A stretch of DNA of 14,570 bases from an uncultured Paracoccaceae bacterium (GTDB lineage: Bacteria; Pseudomonadota; Alphaproteobacteria; Rhodobacterales; Rhodobacteraceae): the NCBI GenBank assembly GCA_937907485.1, contig CALESR010000031.1:1-14570 (forward strand), in the 5' to 3' direction. The stretch's first letter is position 1; every line of letters begins with the position of its first letter. A model generated the notes under the pieces. The model worked only from the letters and a program-made list of their open reading frames with translations. It made no database searches and was not told where the DNA came from. Positions 1 to 6,899 of this stretch are shown piece after piece. The position numbers were made by a program, and so were the translations under genes.

Positions 1-406
1 CAATGGCACGGGTCTCGAAGGCGCCGCCACGCCGCGCCTGCGCCGCGCCCGGCGACATCGAGGCCGCCCCCGACACCGGCACGATGCGGTCGGCGGCCTC
101 GCCCTCGATCAGGGTCAGGGCGTTCATTTCCAGAACGTTGAGAAAGATTTCATACATCGCCGCCGGGCTGACAGTGACCGGCGCAAAGACCGTGACACTG
201 CCCTGCACCGAGGGGTCGACGACAAAGTTGCGCCCGGTCTGTTCGGCGACCAGCTGGATATAGCCGCGCAGGTCCACATCGCGCAGGTCGAGCCGGATCT
301 GCGCCTGCGCCGCGCGTGGGGCGGCAAGGCACAGCAAAAGGCCGGTCAGGACGAGCGAGGCGAGGCGGATCATCGGCAGGGGGGCCTTCCAGCAGGGGGC
401 GGTCAT
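1..406 (-). CDS. gspD: Type II secretion system secretin GspD, N-terminal part (runs off left edge)
   Basis: This is the 5' end of a secretin, the outer-membrane channel of the type II secretion system. Reading the minus strand gives a Sec signal peptide with hydrophobic core SLVLTGLLLCLAAP and cleavage site AAQA. A typical secretin N0 domain follows: LDLRDVDLRGYIQLVAEQTG, then NFVVDPSVQGSVTVF and an EIFLNVLEMNAL helix. About 135 codons are visible; the N1-N3 and beta-barrel parts lie outside the window. Start choice: ATG at 406 shares a base with the gspC stop (TGATG), which favours coupled translation. An in-frame ATG at 373 would give a more compact signal peptide (MIRLASLV...) and has GGAAGG about 12 bases upstream, so it is a real alternative. 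The identity is firm from the N0 motif and the adjacent gspC; the exact start is not. Confidence 0.9.
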   Translation of the reverse strand, partial: MTAPCWKAPLPMIRLASLVLTGLLLCLAAPRAAQAQIRLDLRDVDLRGYIQLVAEQTGRNFVVDPSVQGSVTVFAPVTVSPAAMYEIFLNVLEMNALTLIEGEAADRIVPVSGAASMSPGAAQARRGGAFETRAI

Positions 407-1059
407 CAACGGCTGATCCCGAAACGGTTGGGCGGCACCGCGGGCGATGCCTGCTCGCCGCTGTAGCCCGAAAACGACGGCGCGTCGAGCGATCCCGGAG
501 GGGGCAGATCAGGGTTCATTGGCCGCATCGGCGGGCTCGCGGCTTCCTCGTTGAACTCGATCAGATAGACCTCGCCGTCGTACTCGACTTCGAGCCCGCG
601 CGGCAGGACCGCGCCGATGAGGATGTCCTCCAGCACCATGTCGCCCTCGCGAACGACGAGAATTTCGCCGTCGATCTCGACAAAGGCCATGCCGCCGTCG
701 GCCTCGGCGACCAGACCGCGCAGGATGATGCTGTCAGGATCGAACCATGCGGGTTCGTCCAGCGGTTCGGGTTCCGGCTCAAGGGCCGGTTCGGGCTCGG
801 GTTCGGGCTCGGCGGGGCGCGGGGTGCCAAACAGCGCGGCCCAGTCGCCGGGCGTCGCATCGCTGGCCGGGGCCGGGGCGCCCGTGGCGACGATGGGGGA
901 CAGGGGCGCGAGGGACAGCGGCGCGCGACTCCACGCCTGCACGGCCAGCCCCAACCCCAGCATTGCCAGCGCGCCTGCGGCCAGCAGCACGGCGAGGGGC
1001 GTTCGGGGCGAAGGCGACAGGATCATGCGCGGGGCTTCATTGGCTGGACTGCTGGACAT
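406..1059 (-). CDS. gspC: Type II secretion system protein GspC (short, with Glu-Pro repeat linker)
   Basis: The 217-residue protein is an inner-membrane component that links the secretion platform to the secretin GspD. It has a short cytoplasmic N-terminus, one membrane segment at about residues 21-41, and a periplasmic part. That part contains WAALFG (about 73-78), a Glu-Pro repeat at about 83-99, and a homology-region-like domain at about 108-168. In that domain short strands read IILRGLVAEADGGMAFVEI and then an EGD turn. The proline-rich C-terminal tail has no obvious PDZ or coiled-coil domain, so this is a short GspC form. GGCGGGA lies 5 bases upstream of the ATG at 1059 and supports that start; an internal ATG at 1026 has no such site. 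The gene directly precedes gspD and ends in a TGATG junction with it. The call rests on domain order and on the gspD neighbour, because GspC sequences are poorly conserved. Confidence 0.82.
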   Translation of the reverse strand: MSSSPANEAPRMILSPSPRTPLAVLLAAGALAMLGLGLAVQAWSRAPLSLAPLSPIVATGAPAPASDATPGDWAALFGTPRPAEPEPEPEPALEPEPEPLDEPAWFDPDSIILRGLVAEADGGMAFVEIDGEILVVREGDMVLEDILIGAVLPRGLEVEYDGEVYLIEFNEEAASPPMRPMNPDLPPPGSLDAPSFSGYSGEQASPAVPPNRFGISR

Positions 1060-1116
1060 TATTCCCGCCGACGCCTAGGATTGAAAGCGAAATCCCGTGT
1101 CGGAAGGACGTTCCCG
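1060..1116. promoter_or_regulatory. Short divergent intergenic region between gspC and the lipoprotein gene
   Basis: Only 57 bases separate two divergently read genes, so promoters for both must lie here or inside the neighbouring coding ends. The Shine-Dalgarno of each gene is clear: GGCGGGA on the minus strand before gspC, and GGAAGGA at 1102-1108 on the plus strand. I could not pick convincing -35/-10 pairs. The shared region allows co-regulation but does not prove it. Confidence 0.35.
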
Positions 1117-1641
1117 GTGTCACGCCCGCAACCCGCCCGTCAAGCCCTGCTCGCCCTGTTGACGTTGACGCTGCTGACCTCGTGCGAGGCGGCGGGCACG
1201 CTGGCTGGCGGCGGCGGTGGCTCGGACTATATGGCGGCTCGGCAGGCACTCGAGACCGGCAATTACGATCTGGCAATCCGGCGCTATGGCCAGTTGATGC
1301 AGGGGCGCGATGCGGCCTCGGCTTCGCGGCTGCAACTGGAATACGCCCATGCCCTGCTGCGCGCCAACCAGCACGCACAGGCGATCACCGCCGCCGAGGC
1401 GCTGATCGGCTCGCGGGATGGTTCGATCCGCGCTTCGGCGCTGGCCGTGCGTGGCACCGCCCGGCACGAGGCCGCGCGTGACCGGTTAGCGCGCAACCTC
1501 GCCGACGCCGATACCCGCGCCCTGCTGACCGGCGCGGCCGAGGATCTGACCACCTTTCTTGCCGGGCACTCGGCCCTCGATTCCGGCGGCGCGATGCGGG
1601 CGCGTCAGCAACTAATCGCCTCGGACCTCGCCGCGCTGTAA
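1117..1641 (+). CDS. TPR-like lipoprotein, divergent from gspC
   Basis: The predicted product has 174 residues. Residues 1-23 form a lipoprotein signal: an Arg-containing N-region, the core ALLALLTLTLL, and the lipobox LTSC with acylated Cys23. A glycine-rich spacer (GGGGGS) follows. The mature part is helical and reads like two or three TPR units, around ARQALETGNYDLAIRRYGQL, YAHALLRANQHAQAITAAEA and the following alanine-rich helix. It probably acts as a periplasmic scaffold anchored in the membrane. The start is GTG at 1117, chosen because GGAAGGA sits 8 bases upstream and because it leaves a normal signal peptide. The frame stays open far upstream (to 316), but that part is antisense to gspC. 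A TTG at 1081 is a weaker alternative start. Its position back-to-back with gspC suggests, without proof, a role near the type II secretion system, for example as a pilotin-like or assembly factor. Confidence 0.78.
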   Translation: MSRPQPARQALLALLTLTLLTSCEAAGTLAGGGGGSDYMAARQALETGNYDLAIRRYGQLMQGRDAASASRLQLEYAHALLRANQHAQAITAAEALIGSRDGSIRASALAVRGTARHEAARDRLARNLADADTRALLTGAAEDLTTFLAGHSALDSGGAMRARQQLIASDLAAL

Positions 1642-1775
1642 GCGCAGCGTTCGAGCGGTGGCGGTAAAACCGCAGCGTATTTGCAGAAAATTCGCGGTAT
1701 TACCCGCCATTTGCCCCATTTCAGCCCGTTTTAACAGTGAATCTGACTGTCATCGAACAGTTCAGAGGTAGAGAC

Positions 1776-2255
1776 ATGGGCGAGTATCACACGGTTGCGG
1801 CGCTTGGGCTGGCACTCTCGCTGGCTGCGACACCGGCGTTGACTGCGACGGAATTGCTGGGTGGCGGAGTGCTGGTTCCCGAATATGGGTGCGAGGAGTT
1901 CGGCTGGACCGGGCCGCAGCCCGTGGTCGCCCGACTGGCGCCACAAGGGGCCGAGGGCAACCCGCGCAACGAAACCCAGATGGCGCTGCTGCTGGGCACC
2001 GGCACCATCGCGATGCGCTTCAACTACAATGGCGGCAACCCGATGGGCCCGCCGCAAGCGATCACCTCGGCCACCTATGTCTGGAACGGTCCCTGGACCC
2101 CTGAGCAGCCGACGATGCAGATGTCTTGGCATCGCTACGGCCTCGGGCTGACCCGTCGCACCACCGAGCTGCAGGAATGGGTCGTCTATTTCAACAATTT
2201 CAACGAGCACGCGGGATGCCGGATGATGGCCGTCCTGAGCCTGCGCGTCAACTGA
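1776..2255 (+). CDS. Small secreted protein with two cysteines (first of a tandem pair)
   Basis: I do not recognise a named family. The 159-residue product has a Sec-type signal, with hydrophobic core VAALGLALSLAATP and cleavage probably after ALTA (residue 24). The N-region has no Lys or Arg, which is unusual. The mature protein of about 135 residues starts with a GGG motif and has only two cysteines, Cys39 in YGCEEFG and Cys148 in NFNEHAGC, which probably form a disulfide. It is rich in Gly, Thr, Trp and alternating hydrophobic residues, suggesting a beta fold. The start at 1776 has AGAGG 7 bases upstream; a GTG at 1737 in the same frame lacks a ribosome site. The next gene, 16 bases on, encodes a related protein, so the two probably form an operon and act in the periplasm or outside the cell. 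Confidence 0.75.
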   Translation: MGEYHTVAALGLALSLAATPALTATELLGGGVLVPEYGCEEFGWTGPQPVVARLAPQGAEGNPRNETQMALLLGTGTIAMRFNYNGGNPMGPPQAITSATYVWNGPWTPEQPTMQMSWHRYGLGLTRRTTELQEWVVYFNNFNEHAGCRMMAVLSLRVN

Positions 2256-2271
2256 ACCGGGGAGAGCCACC

Positions 2272-2784
2272 ATGACGATCCAGACCTTTCTGCGGTCCGC
2301 GCGCGCCCTCGCCACGGCAAGCCTCGCGGCGCTGACCCTTTCGGCGGTGCCGGCACAGGCCGAATTCACCGGCGGAGGTTATATCTATTCGCTGGGCGGC
2401 TGCGAGGAGGCGGGCTTCCCCGTCGGCACCCAGATGGTGCGGTCGCGCTATGCGGCGACCGAAACCGATGGCACCAACTCGATCGTGCTGTTCTTTGCCG
2501 TCGGAGGCGCCAATACCTACACGATCCCCGGTGCGGGGCTGGAACCGGCGCGGGCGTTCCGCCGCGCGACCGGCACCTCGACCTGGGGCGCGCAATACAC
2601 CATGAGCCCGGCCCCGACGATCCGTGTTACCGAACGCGAAACGGTCGTGCCGATGGCGCGGTTCCGGCAAAGCAGGGTCGACGAAAACAGCCGCGCGGTG
2701 CGACTGCAACTGACCATCCGCAACTTCAACGGCGTGAGCGGCTGTGCCGTGAACGCGGTCCTGACGATGGCGCGCTGGAACTGA
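2272..2784 (+). CDS. Small secreted protein with two cysteines (second of a tandem pair)
   Basis: The 170-residue product is of unknown function. A clear Sec signal peptide covers residues 1-30: Arg8 and Arg11, a hydrophobic core, and cleavage after PAQA. The mature part aligns by eye with the preceding gene product: GGG near the N-terminus, then GCEE (Cys44), and near the C-terminus NFNGVSGC (Cys158) followed by a hydrophobic strand ending in RWN. The two cysteines are the only ones in the protein and are spaced like those of its neighbour (114 against 109 residues), so one conserved disulfide is likely. GGGGAG just before the ATG at 2272 is a good ribosome site. The gene ends only 6 bases from the convergent stop of fdsD. 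Confidence 0.8.
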   Translation: MTIQTFLRSARALATASLAALTLSAVPAQAEFTGGGYIYSLGGCEEAGFPVGTQMVRSRYAATETDGTNSIVLFFAVGGANTYTIPGAGLEPARAFRRATGTSTWGAQYTMSPAPTIRVTERETVVPMARFRQSRVDENSRAVRLQLTIRNFNGVSGCAVNAVLTMARWN

Positions 2785-2790
2785 GGCCGT

Positions 2791-3015
2791 TCAGGCGGCT
2801 TCGACGGGGCGGCGGATCGATGCCGCCGCCTCGATCACCAACGGCCGCAGCCCCTCGCCTCCGGTGTCGAGCAGCGCGAACAGCTGGCGGCGCATCCGGG
2901 GTTCCCAGAAATCGTTGATATGCGAGGCCAGCCCGGCCAGCCCCTCGGCATGGGGCTTTGACTCCATGAAACTGGCGATCTGGTTCGCCATGCGGGCGAT
3001 CTTGTCAGCCGACAT
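2791..3015 (-). CDS. fdsD: Formate dehydrogenase delta subunit FdsD
   Basis: This 74-residue protein is the small accessory subunit of soluble NAD-dependent formate dehydrogenases. In R. capsulatus FdsD is known to be needed for an active enzyme and helps in maturation of the catalytic subunit. The sequence has the typical opening MSADKIARMANQIASFM, followed by HINDFWEPRMRRQL and a short helical tail. The ATG at 3015 was chosen because the protein then starts at the usual family position; the frame is open 15 codons further upstream, inside fdhD. It overlaps the 3' end of fdhD by 11 bases and is the last gene of the operon. It is a good match in length and context. Confidence 0.9.
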   Translation of the reverse strand: MSADKIARMANQIASFMESKPHAEGLAGLASHINDFWEPRMRRQLFALLDTGGEGLRPLVIEAAASIRRPVEAA

Positions 3016-3811
3016 GCTGGCTCTCCGTCTGAATTCGGTCGGTGTGGGTATAGGCCTCAAAGCGGTCCGCGCGCGCCTGTGCGATCAAGGTGATCCCCAG
3101 ATGGTCGGCAAGGGCCACGGCATCGGCGCTGGGCGACGAAAGGGCGATGATCGCCGGAACCCCCAGCACCGCAACCTTCTGCACGAGGTCGATCGACACC
3201 CGCGAGGTCAGCACGATGGCGCCGGTCGGCGGCGTGCCCGTGCGCACCATCGCACCGGCCAATTTATCCAGTGCGTTGTGCCGCCCGACATCCTCGCGCG
3301 TCAGCACCATCCGCGCACCGTCCCAGAACCCGGCACAATGCACAGCACGCGTAACGTCGTGCAGCGGTTGGTGCATCGGCAGAGCGGCAACTGCCGCCAT
3401 CACTTGCACCGGGGTCAGCCGAAAGGCGCCATGCGGCACGGAGGGCAGTTCGCGCAGCGCCTGTTCCAGCGTCTCGATGCCGCACAGCCCGCAGCCCATC
3501 GGCCCGGCCATCACGCGGCGACGGTCCTTCAACCGGGACTCGGCCTGCGCCGTCAGCCAGACCTGCACATCCAGCCCCAGCGGGGTTTCCTCGACGTCGA
3601 GGCTGGTGATCTCATCCGGTCGCGCCAGCCCTTCGGTCAACGCGAACCCATAGGCGAAATCGGCCAGATGGTCGGGCGTTGCCATCATCACGGCCTGTGT
3701 CGTGCCGTTGAAACTGAGCGCCACCGCCACTTCGTCGGGCAGCACCCGTTCGCCCGGCACAATGCCAGGACCAAAGGCCAGCCGGGGGATGGGCCGGGCG
3801 CCCTGCATCAT
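3005..3811 (-). CDS. fdhD: Formate dehydrogenase accessory sulfurtransferase FdhD (FdsC)
   Basis: FdhD-family proteins carry sulfur from a cysteine desulfurase to the bis-MGD molybdenum cofactor before it is inserted into formate dehydrogenase. In R. capsulatus the homologue in this position is called FdsC. The 268-residue protein has the family hallmarks: the CxxC pair Cys107/Cys110 in GCGLCGIE, the HCAGF segment in the middle, and the highly conserved REDVGRHNALDKLAGA motif, followed by SRVSIDLVQK. The start ATG at 3811 overlaps the fdsA stop by 4 bases (ATGA), which supports it; a second ATG follows immediately. It acts in the cytoplasm on FdsA, encoded just upstream. Confidence 0.95.
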   Translation of the reverse strand: MMQGARPIPRLAFGPGIVPGERVLPDEVAVALSFNGTTQAVMMATPDHLADFAYGFALTEGLARPDEITSLDVEETPLGLDVQVWLTAQAESRLKDRRRVMAGPMGCGLCGIETLEQALRELPSVPHGAFRLTPVQVMAAVAALPMHQPLHDVTRAVHCAGFWDGARMVLTREDVGRHNALDKLAGAMVRTGTPPTGAIVLTSRVSIDLVQKVAVLGVPAIIALSSPSADAVALADHLGITLIAQARADRFEAYTHTDRIQTESQHVG

Positions 3812-6684
3812 TCGGCCGCGGGCAGGATGCGGCGGGCGAGGTCGGCCTGCGCCGAATACTCCTCCTGCCAGCGCGAGGGGCCGTTCGACGGGCTGACCTG
3901 CACCGCCGTCACTTTGTATTCCGGGCAGTTGGTGGCCCAGTCGGAATAGTCGGTGGTCACGACATTGGCCTGCGTATCGGGGTGGTGGAAGGTGGTATAG
4001 ACCACCCCCGGCGAGACGCGGTCAGTCAGCGTGGCGCGCAGGGTGGTCTCCCCGGCGCGGCTGGCGAGGCGGACGAAATCGCCTTCCTGCACGCCGCGCT
4101 GTTCGGCATCATGCGGGTGGATCTCCAGCACGTCCTGATCGTGCCAGACCACGTTTGCCGTGCGCCGCGTCTGCGCGCCGACGTTATACTGCGACAGAAT
4201 ACGCCCGGTGGTCAGCAGCAGCGGGAACCGCGGGCCGGTTTTCTCGTCCGTCGCCACATAGTCGGTGCGGATGAACTTGCCCTTGCCACGCACGAAGCCG
4301 TCGATATGCATCATCGGCGTGCCTTCGGGCGCCTTGGCGTTGCAGGGCCACTGGACCGAGCCCATGTCGTCGAGCAGGTCATAATTCACCCCGGCAAAGC
4401 TGGGGGTCAGCAGGGCGATTTCGTCCATGATCTGCGAAGGATGCGCGTAGTTCCAGTTCGCCCCCAACGCATTGGCAAAGCGCTGCGTCACCTCCCAGTC
4501 GGCCAACCCGTTCTTTGGCGCCATCACCTTGCGCACACGGTTGATGCGGCGCTCGGCGTTGGTAAAGGTGCCGTCTTTTTCGAGGAACGTGGACCCCGGA
4601 AAGAACACATGCGCGTAATTCGCGGTCTCGTTCAGGAAGAGGTCATGCACGATCACGCAGTCCATCGCCGCAAGGCCCGCCGCGACGTGTTTGGTGTCGG
4701 GGTCCGATTGCAGGATGTCCTCGCCCTGGCAATAGAGGCCCTTGAACGACCCCTCGACCGCCGCATCCAGCATGTTGGGGATTCGCAGGCCGGGTTCGTT
4801 GTCGATCGCCACGCCCCAGGCGCCCTGGAACAGCGCGCGCACATCGTCGTTCTTGACATGCCGATAGCCGGGCAATTCATGCGGGAACGAGCCCATGTCG
4901 CAGGAGCCCTGCACGTTGTTCTGCCCGCGCAGGGGGTTCACGCCCACACCCGGCCGCCCGACATTGCCGGTCAGCATGGCGAGATTGGCGATGCCGATGA
5001 CGGTGGTCGAGCCCTGGCTGTGCTCGGTCACGCCCAGCCCATAATAGATCGCCGCGTTGCCGCCCGTCGCGTAAAGCCGCGCGGCCTCGCGCAGGGTCTG
5101 CGCCGTAACGCCGGTCAGCAGCTCCACCGCCTCGGGCGAGCGGCTGGGATGGGCGATGAACTCGGCATAATCCTGGAACTCGTCCCAATCGCAGCGGCTG
5201 CGGATGAAGTCCTCGTCCATCAGCCCTTCGGTGACGATGACATGCGCCATCGCGGTGACCACGGCGACATTGGTGCCGGGGCGCAGCGCCAGATGATGCG
5301 AGGCCTTGTAATGCGCGCCCTCGACCATCTCGGTACGGCGCGGGTCGATGACGATCAGCTTGGCGCCCTGCCGCAGCCGCTTTTTCAACCGGCTGGCAAA
5401 GACCGGATGGCCCGAGGTCGGGTTGGCGCCGATCACCAGCGCAACGTCGCAGTGTTCGACGCTGTCGAAATCCTGCGTGCCGGCCGAGGTGCCAAAGGTC
5501 TGGCCCAACCCATAACCAGTGGGCGAGTGACAGACACGGGCGCAGGTGTCGGTGTTGTTGTTGAGGAACACCGCGCGGGTCAGTTTCTGCACGAGGAAGG
5601 TTTCCTCATTCGTGCAGCGGCTGGAGGTGATGACCCCGACCGATTGGCGTCCGTGCTTGGCGATGATGCCCTTCATCCGCTCGGCGGCAAAGGTCATCGC
5701 CTCGTCCCATGAGACCTCGCGCCACGGGTCGCTGATCGCCTCGCGGATCATCGGCTTCAGGATGCGGTCCTTGTGCGTGGCATAGCCCCAGGCAAAGCGG
5801 CCCTTGACGCACGAGTGGCCGCGGTTGGCCTTGCCGTCCTTGTAAGGCACCATGCGCACCAGCTCGTCGCCGCGCATTTCCGCCTTGAAGCTGCACCCGA
5901 CGCCGCAATACGCGCAGGTGGTGACAACGCTGCGTTCCGGCGTGCCGATCTCGACCACCGATTTTTCGATCAGCGTGCCGGTCGGGCAGGCCTGCACGCA
6001 GGCACCGCAGGACACGCAATCCGAGGTCAGGAAGGTGTCATTATTGCCGCCCGCCTTGACCCGGCTGTCCCAGCCGCGGCCCTCGATGGTCAGGGCGAAG
6101 GTGCCCTGCACCTCTTCGCAGGCCCGCACGCAGCGCGAGCACACGATGCACTTGGACGGGTCGTAATCGAAATACGGGTTCGATTGGTCCTTGGCGCGGT
6201 ATTGCGGGTTGGCGTGGCCGTTCTGGCGGGGGGTGAAGTGGTTGGTGCCCTCGGTGTAACGCACATCACGCAGGCCGACGGCCCCGGCCATGTCCTGCAA
6301 TTCGCAATCGCCATTGGCGGCGCAGGTCAGGCAATCGAGCGGGTGGTCGGAGATATAGAGCTCCATCACCCCCTTGCGCAGTTTCTTCAGCGTTTCTGTC
6401 TGGGTGTGAACCTTGATCCCCGGCGCGACCGGCGTGGTGCAGGACGCGGGCGTGCCATTGCGCCCGTCGATCTGCACGAGGCACAGGCGGCACGAGCCAA
6501 AGGCCTCGATACTGTCGGTGGCGCAGAGCTTGGGCACCGAGATGCCCGCCAGTGCGGCGGCGCGCATGATGCTGGTGCCCTCGGGCACGGTGACGTCAAA
6601 GCCGTCGATGGTCAGGGTGACCAGGGTTTTCGATTTCGCGGCCGGGGTGCCGAAATCGCGGTCGGGGAGGACGAAGTCTTTCAT
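3808..6684 (-). CDS. fdsA: NAD-dependent formate dehydrogenase, catalytic alpha subunit FdsA
   Basis: FdsA oxidises formate to CO2 at a bis-MGD molybdenum site and passes electrons through iron-sulfur clusters to FdsB. The 958-residue length fits the family. Domains in order: an N-terminal [2Fe-2S] ferredoxin domain (Cys54, 65, 68, 82); a NuoG-type cluster site with one His and three Cys (His114, Cys118, 121, 127); two [4Fe-4S] sets (Cys179/182/185/189 and Cys223/226/229/233); then the molybdopterin domain with its own cluster (Cys257, 260, 264, 292). The catalytic site reads CARVCHSPTG, with Cys385-His386 at the place of the selenocysteine-His pair of E. coli FdhF, so this is the cysteine form. 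The C-terminal molydop-binding domain is complete. AAGGTG lies a few bases before the ATG at 6684. It overlaps the DUF4287 gene and fdhD by 4 bases each. All expected cofactor ligands are present. Confidence 0.97.
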   Translation of the reverse strand: MKDFVLPDRDFGTPAAKSKTLVTLTIDGFDVTVPEGTSIMRAAALAGISVPKLCATDSIEAFGSCRLCLVQIDGRNGTPASCTTPVAPGIKVHTQTETLKKLRKGVMELYISDHPLDCLTCAANGDCELQDMAGAVGLRDVRYTEGTNHFTPRQNGHANPQYRAKDQSNPYFDYDPSKCIVCSRCVRACEEVQGTFALTIEGRGWDSRVKAGGNNDTFLTSDCVSCGACVQACPTGTLIEKSVVEIGTPERSVVTTCAYCGVGCSFKAEMRGDELVRMVPYKDGKANRGHSCVKGRFAWGYATHKDRILKPMIREAISDPWREVSWDEAMTFAAERMKGIIAKHGRQSVGVITSSRCTNEETFLVQKLTRAVFLNNNTDTCARVCHSPTGYGLGQTFGTSAGTQDFDSVEHCDVALVIGANPTSGHPVFASRLKKRLRQGAKLIVIDPRRTEMVEGAHYKASHHLALRPGTNVAVVTAMAHVIVTEGLMDEDFIRSRCDWDEFQDYAEFIAHPSRSPEAVELLTGVTAQTLREAARLYATGGNAAIYYGLGVTEHSQGSTTVIGIANLAMLTGNVGRPGVGVNPLRGQNNVQGSCDMGSFPHELPGYRHVKNDDVRALFQGAWGVAIDNEPGLRIPNMLDAAVEGSFKGLYCQGEDILQSDPDTKHVAAGLAAMDCVIVHDLFLNETANYAHVFFPGSTFLEKDGTFTNAERRINRVRKVMAPKNGLADWEVTQRFANALGANWNYAHPSQIMDEIALLTPSFAGVNYDLLDDMGSVQWPCNAKAPEGTPMMHIDGFVRGKGKFIRTDYVATDEKTGPRFPLLLTTGRILSQYNVGAQTRRTANVVWHDQDVLEIHPHDAEQRGVQEGDFVRLASRAGETTLRATLTDRVSPGVVYTTFHHPDTQANVVTTDYSDWATNCPEYKVTAVQVSPSNGPSRWQEEYSAQADLARRILPAAE

Positions 6685-6899
6685 CGGGCGGCACCTTTGC
6701 GGGCGGCAAGCTGATGGGCGACGATGGCATTGGCATGGCCATGGCCCAGCTTGTGGGTGTCTTTCAGGAAGGCGACGATCTGCATGTACGGCTGCTCCAG
6801 CCGCCCGGCGATCTGGTCGAACCAGTGCTGTATCGGCTGGCCATAGGTCTTTTCGATCGACGGGAAATAGGCCGCCGGGCCTTTCACCGGCTCACTCAT
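6681..6899 (-). CDS. DUF4287-like small protein inside the fds operon
   Basis: This 72-residue protein sits between fdsB and fdsA and overlaps each by 4 bases (ATGA), so it is almost certainly translated. By eye it resembles the DUF4287 family: an N-terminal YFPSIEKTYG helix, a Trp (HWFDQI), an amphipathic helix leading to FLKDTHKLG, and the signature GHGHANAIVAH near residues 52-62. It has no signal peptide, membrane segment or cysteine, so it should be a soluble cytoplasmic protein. DUF4287 proteins have no established function that I know of. Its place in the operon suggests a role in formate dehydrogenase assembly or stability, or in formate use, but this is inference. Classic fds operons as I know them have fdsB directly followed by fdsA. 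Confidence 0.82.
   Translation of the reverse strand: MSEPVKGPAAYFPSIEKTYGQPIQHWFDQIAGRLEQPYMQIVAFLKDTHKLGHGHANAIVAHQLAARKGAAR

Noticed and set aside
316..1116. Extension of the lipoprotein frame upstream to 316
   Set aside because: The extension is antisense to gspC and would bury the lipoprotein signal. The GTG at 1117 with GGAAGGA before it explains the gene fully.
1661..1707. Two small inverted repeats (GCGGT-AAA-ACCGC and GCGG-N6-CCGC) after the lipoprotein gene as a terminator
   Set aside because: Stems are only 4-5 base pairs and no T-run follows on the plus strand. They may be a weak structure, but this 134-base gap shows no firm terminator or promoter.
1731..2709. Minus-strand frames opposite the secreted-protein pair
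   Set aside because: No signal or domain is seen in them; the plus-strand genes have signal peptides, ribosome sites and mutual similarity.
5500..5560. Selenocysteine in FdsA
   Set aside because: The catalytic position is a normal Cys codon (Cys385, followed by His386) and there is no in-frame TGA, so no selenocysteine insertion is needed.
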